Shown here: piece after piece, positions 48,929 through 60,301 of the stretch
How positions within the stretch are numbered: the first letter of the stretch is position 1
Layout: the number at the start of each line of letters is the position of its first letter
Assembly (NCBI GenBank): GCA_026686845.1
Contig: JAIVEN010000024.1
Coordinates: 4,637,501-4,701,500, forward strand
Origin: Adenanthera pavonina
Taxonomy: Eukaryota; Streptophyta; Magnoliopsida; Fabales; Fabaceae
DNA length: 64,000 bases
Direction: 5' to 3'
Made by a program: the position numbers and the translations under genes
Notes under the pieces: generated by a model
Told to the model about the DNA's origin: nothing
The model's input: only the letters and a program-made list of their open reading frames with translations
The model's database searches: none

Positions 48929-51133
48929 CTATTTCTTGGATTTGGACTTCTTGCTGTAGCTCTTACCAGAAGACTTTCCAGTTTGCTCAGATTTCTTCTC
49001 CCCTTTTTTGGCATCATCAGGAAGGTGAACAAAATCAGCAGGATGAGGAATCTGAGATACTGGAATAGCCTGTAGAGGCACAGGGACAAATGGAAGGTCT
49101 GGATTGAGCTTTGGTAAGGATCCATAAACTTTAGAACTCGTGTCCTCATCGTCATCCTCATCAGAGATTTCAAGTAGTTCCAAAATTTCTTGCCTTGTAA
49201 CAGCCAATTGGGCCCTTCGTGCCTCCGAGAGACCATAGGATGTAACAGGTGAGGGAGTAGGAGGATGAAACATTTCTTCAAGCCTTCTTCTTTGATCTTG
49301 CAAGAGAGCATTATGTGCAATGGCTTCCAAATCAACAAAAGGCATAATTCTCCTTTCTTCATTCAGGGCAGCTTGCTTGAATGGTAAAGTGGTGATTGCT
49401 GCCACTAGTCTCTCAACTTGCTCAGATTCTTGAATGGAAAGAATTGAATCTTGAGCATATGCTAGAATGGGCTCATGAAAGCTTGTTTCCTGTGGACCTT
49501 CTTCCTTCATCCCATAGTCCAAGGGAGGACCAGGACTTGCCTCATTGTTGGAGGCCTGTGGTGTGCTCAATGTGCCGGCAGTCTCAGTGTCAAGTATAGC
49601 AACATCTAGAACAGGAGTGGCCAGCTCAAATGGGATTGGAGGCTCAGGAGTTAGAGACATAATATGCTCAGAGAATCCTAGCTGAGGTAGAGCTGATGTG
49701 GCTGGAATGGCACTCCTTATATCTTCATATGCATCAGCAACCACTTTCATGTTCTTGGCCAGCTGGTGGATCTGATCTTGCAGATGAGCAAACTTGGTAT
49801 TTTGCTCATCCCTGATGCTGAGTATGAGTGTAGACAAACTATCATATAACTTAGTGATCTTGGTTGGCTTGGCATGAGAGGAGGGAGTAGATGGAATTTG
49901 AGCAGGCAGAGATGGAGATAGGACATGCTGAGAAGGCTAAGGTGTGGTTCATGGAGGAGCCTCAGAGGTACCTTCTTGTTGCAGGGAGGCATCTTCATCA
50001 AAGAAGAGATCTTCAGATTTTCTAGCTCCCTTTCCAATCCATCTTCCATTCTTCTTTTCTATACCCATCCTTTGCAGCTCTTCTTCCTTGAAGATCTCAG
50101 TAGGCTTCCCTTTTCCTTTCTCAAGATGCTGAATTCTGGCATACTGAAGGATCTTCGAGATGATTGCTGCATAAGGAAGTATAGAGTCTTTCCTCTGATC
50201 CCTAGCCTTGATCATGTGTTGGAGAATGATATGTCCCATGTTGATAAGCTTCCCATGCATGATTGCTGCCATTACATGTGTCTCTGCCCTTGTGATCAGA
50301 TTAAAGCTACCTCCTTTGTTGAAGATAATCCTAGACACTATATAGTGTAGGATCCTCAATTGAACCCTGAGGTCAGTGGGCTTCAGCAAGCTTATGGGTG
50401 GCCTATTCTCCTTTCTTCTAAACAAAGTGTTCAGGATTATGCTCTCCTTGTAGTTTAGGAAAGGTCCACCTTCTTCATCAGCAGTCTCTGCCTCATCCAT
50501 ATACCCAAAAGCAGTGATGTCAATCTTCAAGCCATCTTGCCCTAGTATCTCTAAAACCTCATTAAAGGTTTCATCTGTTAACCAGATGGTTCTTGATCTC
50601 AAATTGACTTCCCACTTCCTCTTCTTGCTGTTGTATTTCAGAGAGGCATACCAAGTCTTGAGTACCTCATCATCATATCTTTTCAATATTTCTAATAGAT
50701 TTTTGTATTTGATCATCCACAACCCGGCATCAAAGTTGTTAGAGATTAAGAATTCCTCCATATTGACACAGTAAGGCTTGATTACCTTCTTGCCCACAAA
50801 CTTGGTTGTGTACTTCTCCTGGATATGAGCATTGCTCCATAATGGCAATGTGGTCAGCTCGTATTCTCTAGATTCAATACTAGAGGAGGTGGAAGCAACA
50901 ACAACAGCAGTAGGAGTAGCAGGAACCGAGGGCTTTGTTTTCTTTGAAGAAGACGATCCAGCTTTCTTTGAATTAGGCTTTGGTGTTGTTTTCTGCCTTT
51001 TGGAGGGGGTTACTTTGCTGGATTCACCTTTTCTTTTCAGTTTCTCACTCTCTTTTGAGGCATATTGAGATTTCACGGTTCTCTTTGGCCGAGATTCTTC
51101 CTTTCCAGCTTCAGGATTTTTCACTCTTGCCAT
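48929..51133 (-). pseudogene. Sirevirus D env-like protein (single internal stop)
   Basis: One frame of 735 codons from the ATG at 51133 to a stop at 48929, interrupted only by TGA at 49949-49951. I chose the MARVKN methionine because the copy at 30630 matches only from there; an in-frame ATG exists at 51265. Order: basic lysine/serine-rich N-terminus (residues 1-75); serine/alanine linker; a globular region (about 90-330) with LTDETFNEVLEILGQDG and AAIMHGKLINMGHIILQHMI, resembling the 'putative plant transposon protein' domain; acidic segment; the TGA; helical DQIHQLAKNMKVV; proline-rich region; lysine-rich tail. No signal peptide or clear membrane segment is visible, so 'env' is positional only. 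It follows pol as the Sirevirus third ORF. Function unknown. Confidence 0.8.
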
Positions 51134-52130
51134 TTTCGTGGTTGAATGTTTTAGAATGAAGCAGGAAATGTGTTTATAGGGTGCAAAGAGAAGTTTAATC
51201 AGTGGAAGATGAAGATTTATGGTCAAAATTAAAGGGTATTGATAAGAGAATTTGAACAGACTCACGAAAGAGATGAATAGGGTTGCGTCTGTTCAGAGGA
51301 TAACCTTTGGTTTTAACATGTGTAACCGTAGGACAGACGAATTTTGAGGGGTCAAAATTCAAACTTTGAGTAGTTATAGGTTAACCCATTCAGCAAAGCT
51401 TACTGATAGATGAATTTTCTTCTGAAAGTTTGTCTGATAGAGGTTTGGTTCAAACATCAAAAGATGAACAGACAAACTTTGTTTTAACAAAGTTTGAATT
51501 TCAAAGAGCAAGTAGCAAGAAATTATCAATACAACAAACAACAGACGAATGTTAATTATGAAAATTTGTCTTTTAGAGATTCAATAAAGTGAGCATGTTT
51601 CAACAGACGAATTTTAAACCAGAAATTCGAATTTCAACATTTTGTAAAGAGTTTCCAACATGCGTATTTTGAGAAATGGAAATTCATATAATTTTCATGT
51701 TGGACAAAGATAATATTGGAACTTTATTTTTGAAAATTCAAATTTTCATAGACCAACAGACGAATTTCGAAGGATCACCGAGAACTGTTACAAAGTAAAG
51801 CAAGCTGAAGTTCGTCTAATGGGCATCAAAATTCAAATGTCAAACATGCTGACTTGTTCTAAAACACAATTTATCAATGAAATTCATCTGATACACATCT
51901 AGAATGTGAATTTTAACTTTATAGACTTACAGAATGGATCCAGAAACTCAGATTTCTAGCTTTCTTTTTCACTTTTTGACTATTCCATTTTGAAGTGCTC
52001 CATTTTTCAGATTTATTGCCATTGAAACTTACGAGGAGCACCTGCAACTTAAATTAAACTTACTCCGATGCAAAAGTTAGAATTAAATCAATGTCAGAAA
52101 TTCTAAAAATAGGTTTATAGAAGCATTTAC
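51134..52130 (-). mobile_element. Spacer between pol and env-like gene of Sirevirus D
   Basis: About 1 kb of non-coding sequence carrying the same ACAGACGAATTT and AAATTCGAATTT-type motifs as the LTRs (51330-51900). No open frame of note apart from the upstream extension of the env-like frame to 51265. Confidence 0.6.
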
Positions 52131-55100
52131 TTACAGTTCATTAGGATTTACCATACCTAATTCTCTTCTGATTTTGCAATGCCTATCTTCTGAAAGAGGC
52201 TTTGTCAAGATGTCAGCAACTTGATCTTCTGTTGGGATGTATTCTAATATGATTTCTTCTTTTAGAACATGATCCCTTATGAAGTGGTGCCTAACTTCAA
52301 TATGTTTTGTCTTTGAATGCATGACAGGATTCTTTGTGATGTTAATGGCACTTTGGTTGTCACACATTATTGGTATTTCCTTCATCTTAATCTCAAGATC
52401 TTCAAGTTGCTGTTTCATCCAGATGATTTGGGCACAACAGCTTCCAACACCAACATATTCAGTTTCTACTATGGATAAGGCCACACTATTTTGCTTCTTG
52501 CTAAACCATGAGACCAAGGATCCTCTAAGAAACTGACATGTTCCACTTGTGCTTTTTCTGTCAGTTTTGGATCCTGCAAAGTCAACATCAGTGTATCCTT
52601 TGAGATCTTCTCCATTGCCCTTTGGATACCAAAGACCCATATGTGATGTTCCAATAAGATATCTGAAGATACACTTCACAGTAGTTGCATGGGTTTCTTT
52701 GGGACATGATTGGAACCTTGCACACATACAGACACTGAACATGATGTCAGGTCTACTAGTAGTTAGGTATAGCAGAGATCCAATCATTCTTCTATACTGA
52801 GTTATGTCAAACATTTTTTCTTCTTCATCCATATCAAGCTTGGTTGCAGTAGCCATAGGTGTTCCCATTGGCTTAGCGTTTTCCATGCCAAACTTTTTCA
52901 ACAATTCTTTTAGATAGTTGGATTGATTGAGAAAGATATCATCATCACATTACTTAATTTGTTATCCAAGGAAGAAGTTGAGCTCACCCATCATTGACAT
53001 TTCGGATTCTCCCTGCATTAGCTTAGAAAAATTCTTGCAAAGAGATTCATTAGTAGCACCGAATATAATATCATCAACATAAATTTGAACAATAAGTAAA
53101 TCTTTATTTTCTTTCTTAGTGAACAAAGTAGTATCTACTTTTCCTCTGTTAAACCCCTTTTCAGTTAGAAAATTACTTAATCTTTCATACCATGCTCTAG
53201 GGGATTGCTTTAAACCGTAAAGAGCTTTCTTCAGTTTATAAACATGGTTTGGTTTTGTAGAGTCCTTAAAGCCTGGAGGTTAGTCTACATAAACTTCTTC
53301 CATGATATATCCATTAAGAAAAGCACTCTTTACATCCATTTGATAAAACATTATATTCTTCATGCATGCATATGCTAATAGAATTCTAATTGCTTCTAAT
53401 CTAGCCACTGGAGCAAAGGTTTCTTCAAAATCAATACCTTCTTCTTGATTATATCCTTTAGCAACCAGTCTAGCTTTATTTCTAATTATTATTCCAGATT
53501 CATCAAGTTTGTTTCTAAAAACCCATTTAGTGCCAATGATAGGATGATTTTTGGGTCTAGGCACAAAATCCCAAACCTGATTTCTTTCAAATTGATTCAA
53601 CTCATCTTGCATAACCAAAATTCAGTATTCATCAGTTAAAACTTCTTCAGCGCATTTAGGTTTTATTTGAGAGATGAAAGCACAGTTTCTCATCTGATCT
53701 CTTAACTGTTTTCTAGTTATAACTTTCTCTTGAACATCCCCAATTACTTGATCAACAAGATGATTCCTTTGATATCTCCAAGCTCTAGGGAGTTCTTGAG
53801 ATATTTCTTCATTATTCTCATCCTCAAAATCTTTCTCCTAAATATCTTCCTCTATGTTAATAGATTCAGATATTTTTGAAGGTTCAATTTTATCTTCTTC
53901 AGAAAGGTCTAAGTTCTTAAAGTTTGAAATAAGATCATCTTCATCAGTAACATGCTTAGAAACAGTTTCATTTTCAATAAACACTACATGCATAGATTCT
54001 TCTACTAATTTAGACTTTTTGTTAAAAACTCTATATGCTTTACTCCTACTAGAGTAGCCTAGAAATATACCTTCATCAGATTTGGCATCGAACTTACCCA
54101 AATTCTCCTTTCCATTGTTGTGGATGAAGCACTTACAGCCAAATACATGTAGATGTGAAATGTTTGGCTTCCTTCCTTTGTATAGCTCATAAGGAGTCTT
54201 CCCAAGAATTGGTCTGATGTAGGCTCTATTTATGATGTAACTTGCTGTGTTTACTGCATCACTCCAAAATACTTGTGAGATTTCCTTTTTATTTAGCATA
54301 GCTCTTGCCATCTCTCCAATTGTTATGTTCTTCCTTTCCACCACTCCATTTTGTTGAGGAGTTCTTGGAGCTGAGAAGTTGTGATCAATTCCATGCTCAT
54401 CATAATACTCTAGGAAGTGTGAATTTTCAAACTCTCCTCCATGATCAGATCTGATAGACACAATAGAAATACCTTTCTCATTTTGCACTTTCTTAGCTAA
54501 GGTTACAAATGCATCAAACGTATCACTTTTAGAAGAAAGAAACAATGTCCAGGTAAATCTAGAGTAATCATCCACAATTATAAGAACATACAGATTTCCA
54601 CCAATACTCTTAACTCTAGATGGTCCTATCAGATTCATATGTAATAGTTGCAGAGGTCTAGATGTGGTGACTACGTTTTTAGATTTAAATGATGATTTAG
54701 TTTGTTTTCCTCTTAGGCATGCATGGCATTCTTTGTCTTTTTCAAAAGAAATTTTTGGTATGCCAGTGACTAACTCATTTTTAACAAGTTTTGATAGTTG
54801 ATTCATGTTAACATGTGCTAATCTTCTATGCCACAACCAACTATCATTATCCTGACTAATCAAACATACAAAATCTAAGGTAGGAAGTTCATCAAGATCA
54901 ATAGTATAATAGTTACCATCCTTTTGAGCCTTGAGGATTACTTTGTGATCACTTTTTCGGATAACCAGGCAGAACTTTAAGTCAAACAATACCCAGTTTC
55001 CTTTGTCACATGTCTGGCTCACACTTAGCAGATTGTGGTTGAGGCTAATTACAAACAGCACATCTTCAATGGATATTTCAGGATTCTTGCCCACAATACC

Positions 55101-55235
55101 AATGCCAATTATTTTGCCATATTGACCACCTCCAAAGGTCACATTTCCTCCTTTCTTGTCTCTAAGGGTGATGAACTTCTCCTTATCACCAGTCATATGA
55201 CTTGAGCAGGCACTGTCCATGTACCATTTATTATA
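52131..55235 (-). pseudogene. Sirevirus D pol: protease, integrase, RT, RNase H
   Basis: Ty1/copia order on the minus strand. Protease site MDSACSSHMTGD (near 55215; DSA where many copies have DSG). GAG-pre-integrase zinc finger HRRLAHVN...CHACLRG (near 54830-54725). Integrase core with DDYSRFTW, RSDHGGEF and NGVVERKN, so D, D and E are present. RT (53618 to about 52905) has GTKWVFRNK, DVKSAFLNG and QIYVDDIIFGAT. RNase H (52660-52131) has DVDFAGS, TEYVG and MCDNQSAI, ending ADILTKPL. It would copy and integrate the element. In-frame stops at about 53836, 53598, 53282 and two near 52960 disable it, though the frame is otherwise intact. The 5' part (gag and protease N-terminus) ends at 55235. 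Confidence 0.92.
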
Positions 55236-55245
55236 CTAAGGGTAA

Positions 55246-55604
55246 TTTTTTAGCCCTCTGTTTGCTGCTGGTTCTCTCATAAAATGCTAAATTACTATAA
55301 AAAACAGTTTTATCGGTACGGTTAAAAATTACCCGGTTTAGGATACATCTGAAGCAGGAAAAATTGATCATACTAGACACTTGGAACACTCTCATTGGAC
55401 GTGAAATTAGGGCAGCTTGGGTATCTTGAATTTTTGGTAAAACTTCTCCACGAAGTTGTCACTTTTTTGGCCAAAAAGTAATCTGTTTAATTAAGAGTTA
55501 ACTATGGTTAACTACATCATTAGCCATCTAATTAAGCCACTTAATTACCTTCTTTCTTCTGCACTTTCATGAGAGAGCCAGCAGCAAACAGAGGGCTAAA
55601 AAAT
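55246..55604. repeat. Inverted repeat at the truncated end of Sirevirus D
   Basis: 55246-55288 is the reverse complement of 55561-55604 with only a few differences; the shared core is CAGCAGCAAACAGAGGGC. The arms are separated by about 270 bases. The right arm is in its normal place in the gypsy LTR; the left arm is an inverted extra copy at the junction with D. Confidence 0.85.
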
Positions 55605-57074
55605 GCAAGAAAGAAAGGAGAGAAAAGAGAGAAGAAGAAGAAGAAATCCAAGGCAATTTTGAAAGCTAAGTTGGTAAGCTCCTCTTTTATCATTTTAAGC
55701 TTGCCATCTATGGTATTATAAGCATGGTTCATGGATTAGAAATTTTTCTCCATCCTCTTAGGGTTTTTTCCATGGCATGATTTAGCAAGAAATGGAGTTT
55801 TTCAACCATAAATCATAGGGAAAACAATAGAATGTTCATTTAAAGCTTGAATATGCAAGTAGTTTGTTATATAACAAAGTGTAGAAATTTTTCTTTAATT
55901 CCCCTAATTTTTTATGAGCTACTGTTCATACTTAGGTTGGATTTTCATAAATTAGACCTCAAAAATAGATTCCACATGGTCCAAAAACATAGGAACAGTT
56001 GTTGATTTCATGAAAAAGCCTAAGATTAAGAAAATGAAATTTTTAGGGTTTTGAAGCTTAATTTGAAATGAATAGTAACCATAGCTAGAGATGGAATTTG
56101 GTAATTCTGAGGCCATATTTGGATTCCTCACAAAAAATTACATGGAATAGAGGTATAATTAATCATTTTTGAGCTAGGAATGAAGTTTTGGTGAATTTTT
56201 GAAGAATTAGGGTTTCATGAACACTTTTTGAAGAAAGTCATGGAACCATTAGCTTGAGTAATTTTTTAATGATATTTTTAGGTTTGAGGAAGCCTAAGAA
56301 AGCTTGGAGAAGTTTTGAAGGTCCGAGAAGAGTTGGACAAAGTGTGGGAAGCAAGGAAGTACTATAAGGCAGATAATTCTTTTTACTAACATCACATTGT
56401 CATTATTGTTTGTTTGATACTTGACACTATGGCATATGTATGAAATGTTGATTTGTGATATTTCTATGTTGTTAGCTGAGTTGTATGAGGGGTTTGGAGC
56501 CCCGTGATGTCCATTTTACAAAATGAAATTCTACTGAAATGTTTATAAAATGTATATGTTTTCAATGTGCCTATGTGATGAACTAAGTTTTCTTGATGTT
56601 TTTATGCTCAATGTGATGATATGATGGCATGTATGAGATTTATCTACTTAGATTCTTTGAATCTCACTCTCTCACATATTAACCATGATTAGGTAGCAAC
56701 AATTGCAAGACCACAAAGGAAGAGAAAGGAAAGGAGAAAGAATTTGGTATTTAATTTGATGGTGATTACATTGGCCATGTGTTTTGACCTCTTATGCAAA
56801 TTTGTAAAGATGAGGTTGAAAATGTTTCTCTAAGTTTTTATGTTCCTTTAAGTCCTAGCTAATGTATGGCATGATATGAAGATGAAATATGGTCATTTGA
56901 ATATCTTACAATTTTTGTATTGTGAGTATTAGGATATAAATGGTCATTCTGACCACTACCGAATGAATGTGCTACTCTTTGGCCTTTCTGATGTATAAAG
57001 TATAAATGTTATATTTTCTTAAGAAATATCTTTCATATGGTCCAAAGATCACTCAATTTGAATGAGTGTACAAT
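55289..57074 (+). mobile_element. Gypsy LTR fragment, forward
   Basis: Matches the forward LTR 31905-34897 and the reverse complement of 41580-44151, but both ends are cut. The left side joins the inverted filler and element D; the right side joins the 3' LTR of Sirevirus C at 57075. It contains the CTTTGAATCTCACTCTC region (56658), complementary to the conserved GAGATTCAAAG block of the reverse-sense LTRs. Confidence 0.8.
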
Positions 57075-58199
57075 TTAACAGATGAACTTTGACTTTGAAA
57101 ATTTAAATTTTGGAATGGAAATGTATAAGTCTGATTAGACGTCCCTCTGACAGACGAACTTTTACTTTGAAAATTCAAACTTTGGAATGAAAACGTATAA
57201 ATCTAATAAGAGGTCTCTTCGACAGATGAACTTTGAAGTTGCAAAATTTGAATTTTGAAAAAAAGAACTTTTGTGCCATATCAAGTTGCTCACTAACAAA
57301 TGAATTTTGGATCCCAAAATTCAAACTTCGAGTACACTGTAGCAATATGAGACAACTGTTCATACTTCATAGAAGCACTTTAAACTTGGAAATTCATATG
57401 TTCTAATATGGGAAATATTTTGAAGGATCAAAATTCAAATTTGCTTTTAAATAGAAGAACTTTGAAGTTTAACATTAAAGTCTTTAACTTATGGTCTCTG
57501 CGAAATTCATCTGTTAACACCCCAAAATTCAAACTTTGAATGTTAGACGCATTAAATGTGGTTAGTGAATGGCTAGTTTTGTAGAGAAACCATTGGTTAA
57601 TATCTCTAACGGCTAGATCTTGTCTTTAACGTATAGTTAAGTCATAAATCTATAACTAGAACTTCATTTGAAGGTGTGGGTAACAATCTTATGTTGTAAA
57701 TACTAAAACTCTATCAAAATCATTAGATAAAGCCTTCTACTCTCTCCATTTCTTTTATTGCACCTCAACTATCATATATACTCTATATTATGGAGTTTCT
57801 CTTATTGTAAACAATCTTCTCTTCATTTGGAAGAAATATTTTCTTGTAAGGGAGTTTCACAAGGGATTTAGGAAACACTTTACTATAGTGTAGAGTGAGA
57901 ATTTGTAAGCTCTTAGAACAGAGCACAAAGTTATACCATGGCATTGTAAGGAGCCACTGAATTCTTGCAAGATAGTAGAAAATCTCAAGAGGTAGCTTGA
58001 GGATTGAACATAGATAAAAAAGAAGAGACTGAACCAGGATAAATCTATGTGTCTTCGTTTCCTTTATCTTGCAAACTACTCTATTATATTCTGCACTCTG
58101 TTTTTCTACAATTTTTGCTTTCACTGCTCTTTTACAATTTTGCAGAAAATTTCAAACTTCCCAATTCACCCCCTGCTTAGGAAGCCATCATACCTAACA
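57075..58199 (+). mobile_element. 3' LTR of Sirevirus C (left-truncated)
   Basis: Corresponds to 44697-45822 of the 5' LTR and ends CATCATACCTAACA, followed by the AAGGA duplication. About 460 bases of the left end are missing. Confidence 0.88.
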
Positions 58200-58204
58200 A
58201 AGGA

Positions 58205-60301
58205 GATAAGCTCTAATCACTTTATTTTTTTCCCAAGAGATTGGTTTTGGTGGCAAGAGTATCATGATAAACCACTAAAAGGAATAAAGTGGTAATCAAG
58301 AGAAGAAATTGCACTTCAAGTTCATGCAAGGGTAAAAGAGAAGCCATCTCAATCAAACTTGATGGGTAAGAATAGCCATTATAATATATTTTATGGTTTT
58401 AATCATTCCCTTTTGTTTCATGCATATTATGTAGATTCAAGAACAAATATTTTCAAGGGAGAGAATGATGGAGATCCTATAGGCTTCCAAAGGGCCCATA
58501 GCTACTTAATGAAAAAGTCTATTTATCTTGATGGATTGGTGGCGTCTCTAACCCTTATATAGATTCTTTCTTATTTTCTCTTTTAGTATTACCCTCCCTT
58601 ATTTAACTCTCATTCAAACAAAGCCTAAGACTTAATTCAAGGACAAGCATGGCACTTCTAAGTCTTTATCCAAGCATTGAGATGTTACTTAGTAACAAAC
58701 TAATTGATGACCATATGCTTAGTGGTGTAAGAGATGAATGGATTTACTAGTAGGCCGCGTGCTTTAAATACTTAAGTTTAGAGGTCTTGATAACAAGTGA
58801 ACGATCCAAGAGATTTCAAATGCTATTTGGAGCCTATGTCATCATGTTGAAAGCCCATGGAACCAATATGCACATGGAGGAGTTCAATGGAGCCTTAATT
58901 ATGCTTATTCAAAACCAAAAACAATCTCAACTAGCCCGTGGAATTAATGTGACGTGCATGGTATTTGTAGGCTTATTAGTTAGTTGTTTTATTTGTTTTA
59001 TTAATGTTTTAATTAATAAGGCCCACTTGTTTTTAGGCCCAAGATTTTTTATTTACTTATTTGTTTCCAAATTGTATTCCTTGGGCCTAAATTAGTGTCT
59101 TAGGAATCTTATGTCTACTTCAACCACAAGTAGCTCATAATTTAGGAAGGTTTAAGTTATTATAAGAGGTTCCAAAATGCCTTATTATTTCAACCCTTAT
59201 AAAGTGACAACCTTTCTCACTAACCCTTTCCTAATTAATGTGTTTTCAATCTATTCTAGGATGTTATAGCTTGGTTATCAAGTTAGATTATTCTATAATG
59301 TCCTAGTTACTAAGTGTCTTCAAAATAAGTGAGATTCTTGCAGTTATACTAGATTTAGTTGTGGAGTTTAGTAGTTTCCTATTTTCTAGAGTCCCTTAAC
59401 TTTAGGATAAAGTAGTTCCTTATTTTATGACATTCTCTAATCATTCTTATAATATTTGTATGTGTATTAAGACCTATATTTTTGACATGTTGGTTAATGA
59501 TATTGAGTGTTTATTCAATAAGGATTACAGAGTTCTTTGTGCTGTCTCAAGAATACATCTTTGACCTACCAAAAGAAGTAATCAACCTTGTGGCCATCGC
59601 ATTGTTAGGATGCTAGGGAACGAGTTCTCTAAAGTTCTAGCAAGATCACCATCTGAATCTTGTTTTTGATTTTCTTCTACTATATTTTCTAGGCTACTTA
59701 AGACAAGTCTTTAAGAGGTTCATATCAATTTCATAGTTGCTCCTTGTCCAATAATCCACATGATAGCTAACACACTCCCCGAGGTACATATTGCTCATCA
59801 TAGGTTCCATATTATAGCCAACACACTCAACAAGAGGTGCACTTTTCCTAAGAGGTGATAATTGCTCATCATGGGTGTCTAGCACTACAAGGGCTAGTAC
59901 ATTCCCCAAAGTGCACATGGCCACTTGTATGCCTACATATCAACACAAAAATTGATTATGAGCCTTAGTCATAATGATAATAGATTAATACATGGTCATG
60001 TGCATATATCATTACCCTCAGTTTAACATTAAGCTAATAATAACATTATAGCATATAATTTCATAAAGATATTTATGCAAGTAATCTAAATTCCTAGTTA
60101 TCTCACAAGCAGAAAACACATACTTGGCATACTAAGCAAGAGCCACCCATTAAAGTGAAGTAATTTTGCTTAAGAGCTACAATAATCAAAATAAATAATT
60201 ACTTACACTTTAACTCTAAGAGACCATAACCTACCACTAGTATGTCAAAACCATAAGCTTTACTTACCCGAACTTTATCCACTCAACTTCTACAATTCCA
60301 T
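58205..60301. other. Unassigned sequence, possibly an old gypsy-type element end
   Basis: No long open frame. Around 58790-58990 the plus strand reads LITSERSKRFQMLFGAY and later NGALIMLIQNQ, a weak likeness to the TRxRxK tail that follows integrase in some Ty3/gypsy polyproteins; the sequence after it could then be an LTR, with a TATAAAG near 59209. At 59757-59935 there are two to three imperfect copies of a segment containing ACACACTCCCCGAGGT / TTGCTCATCAT. None of this is firm. Confidence 0.3.

Larger units (their letters stand above)
44234..58204 (+). mobile_element. Sirevirus C, composite element bounded by TSD AAGGA
   Basis: AAGGA precedes the LTR start at 44239 and follows the LTR end at 58199, so one insertion accounts for both ends although they are 14 kb apart. 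Between them are the 5' LTR, a decayed primer site, gag, then Sirevirus D on the opposite strand, a gypsy LTR fragment, and a left-truncated 3' LTR. The pol and env-like regions of C have been lost. The two LTRs of C share features such as GAAGGTGTGGGTAACAATC not seen in the other Sirevirus LTRs. Confidence 0.85.

Noticed and set aside
49925..50350. Plus-strand open frame of 141 codons
   Set aside because: It lies antisense to the env-like gene of Sirevirus D and has no independent support.
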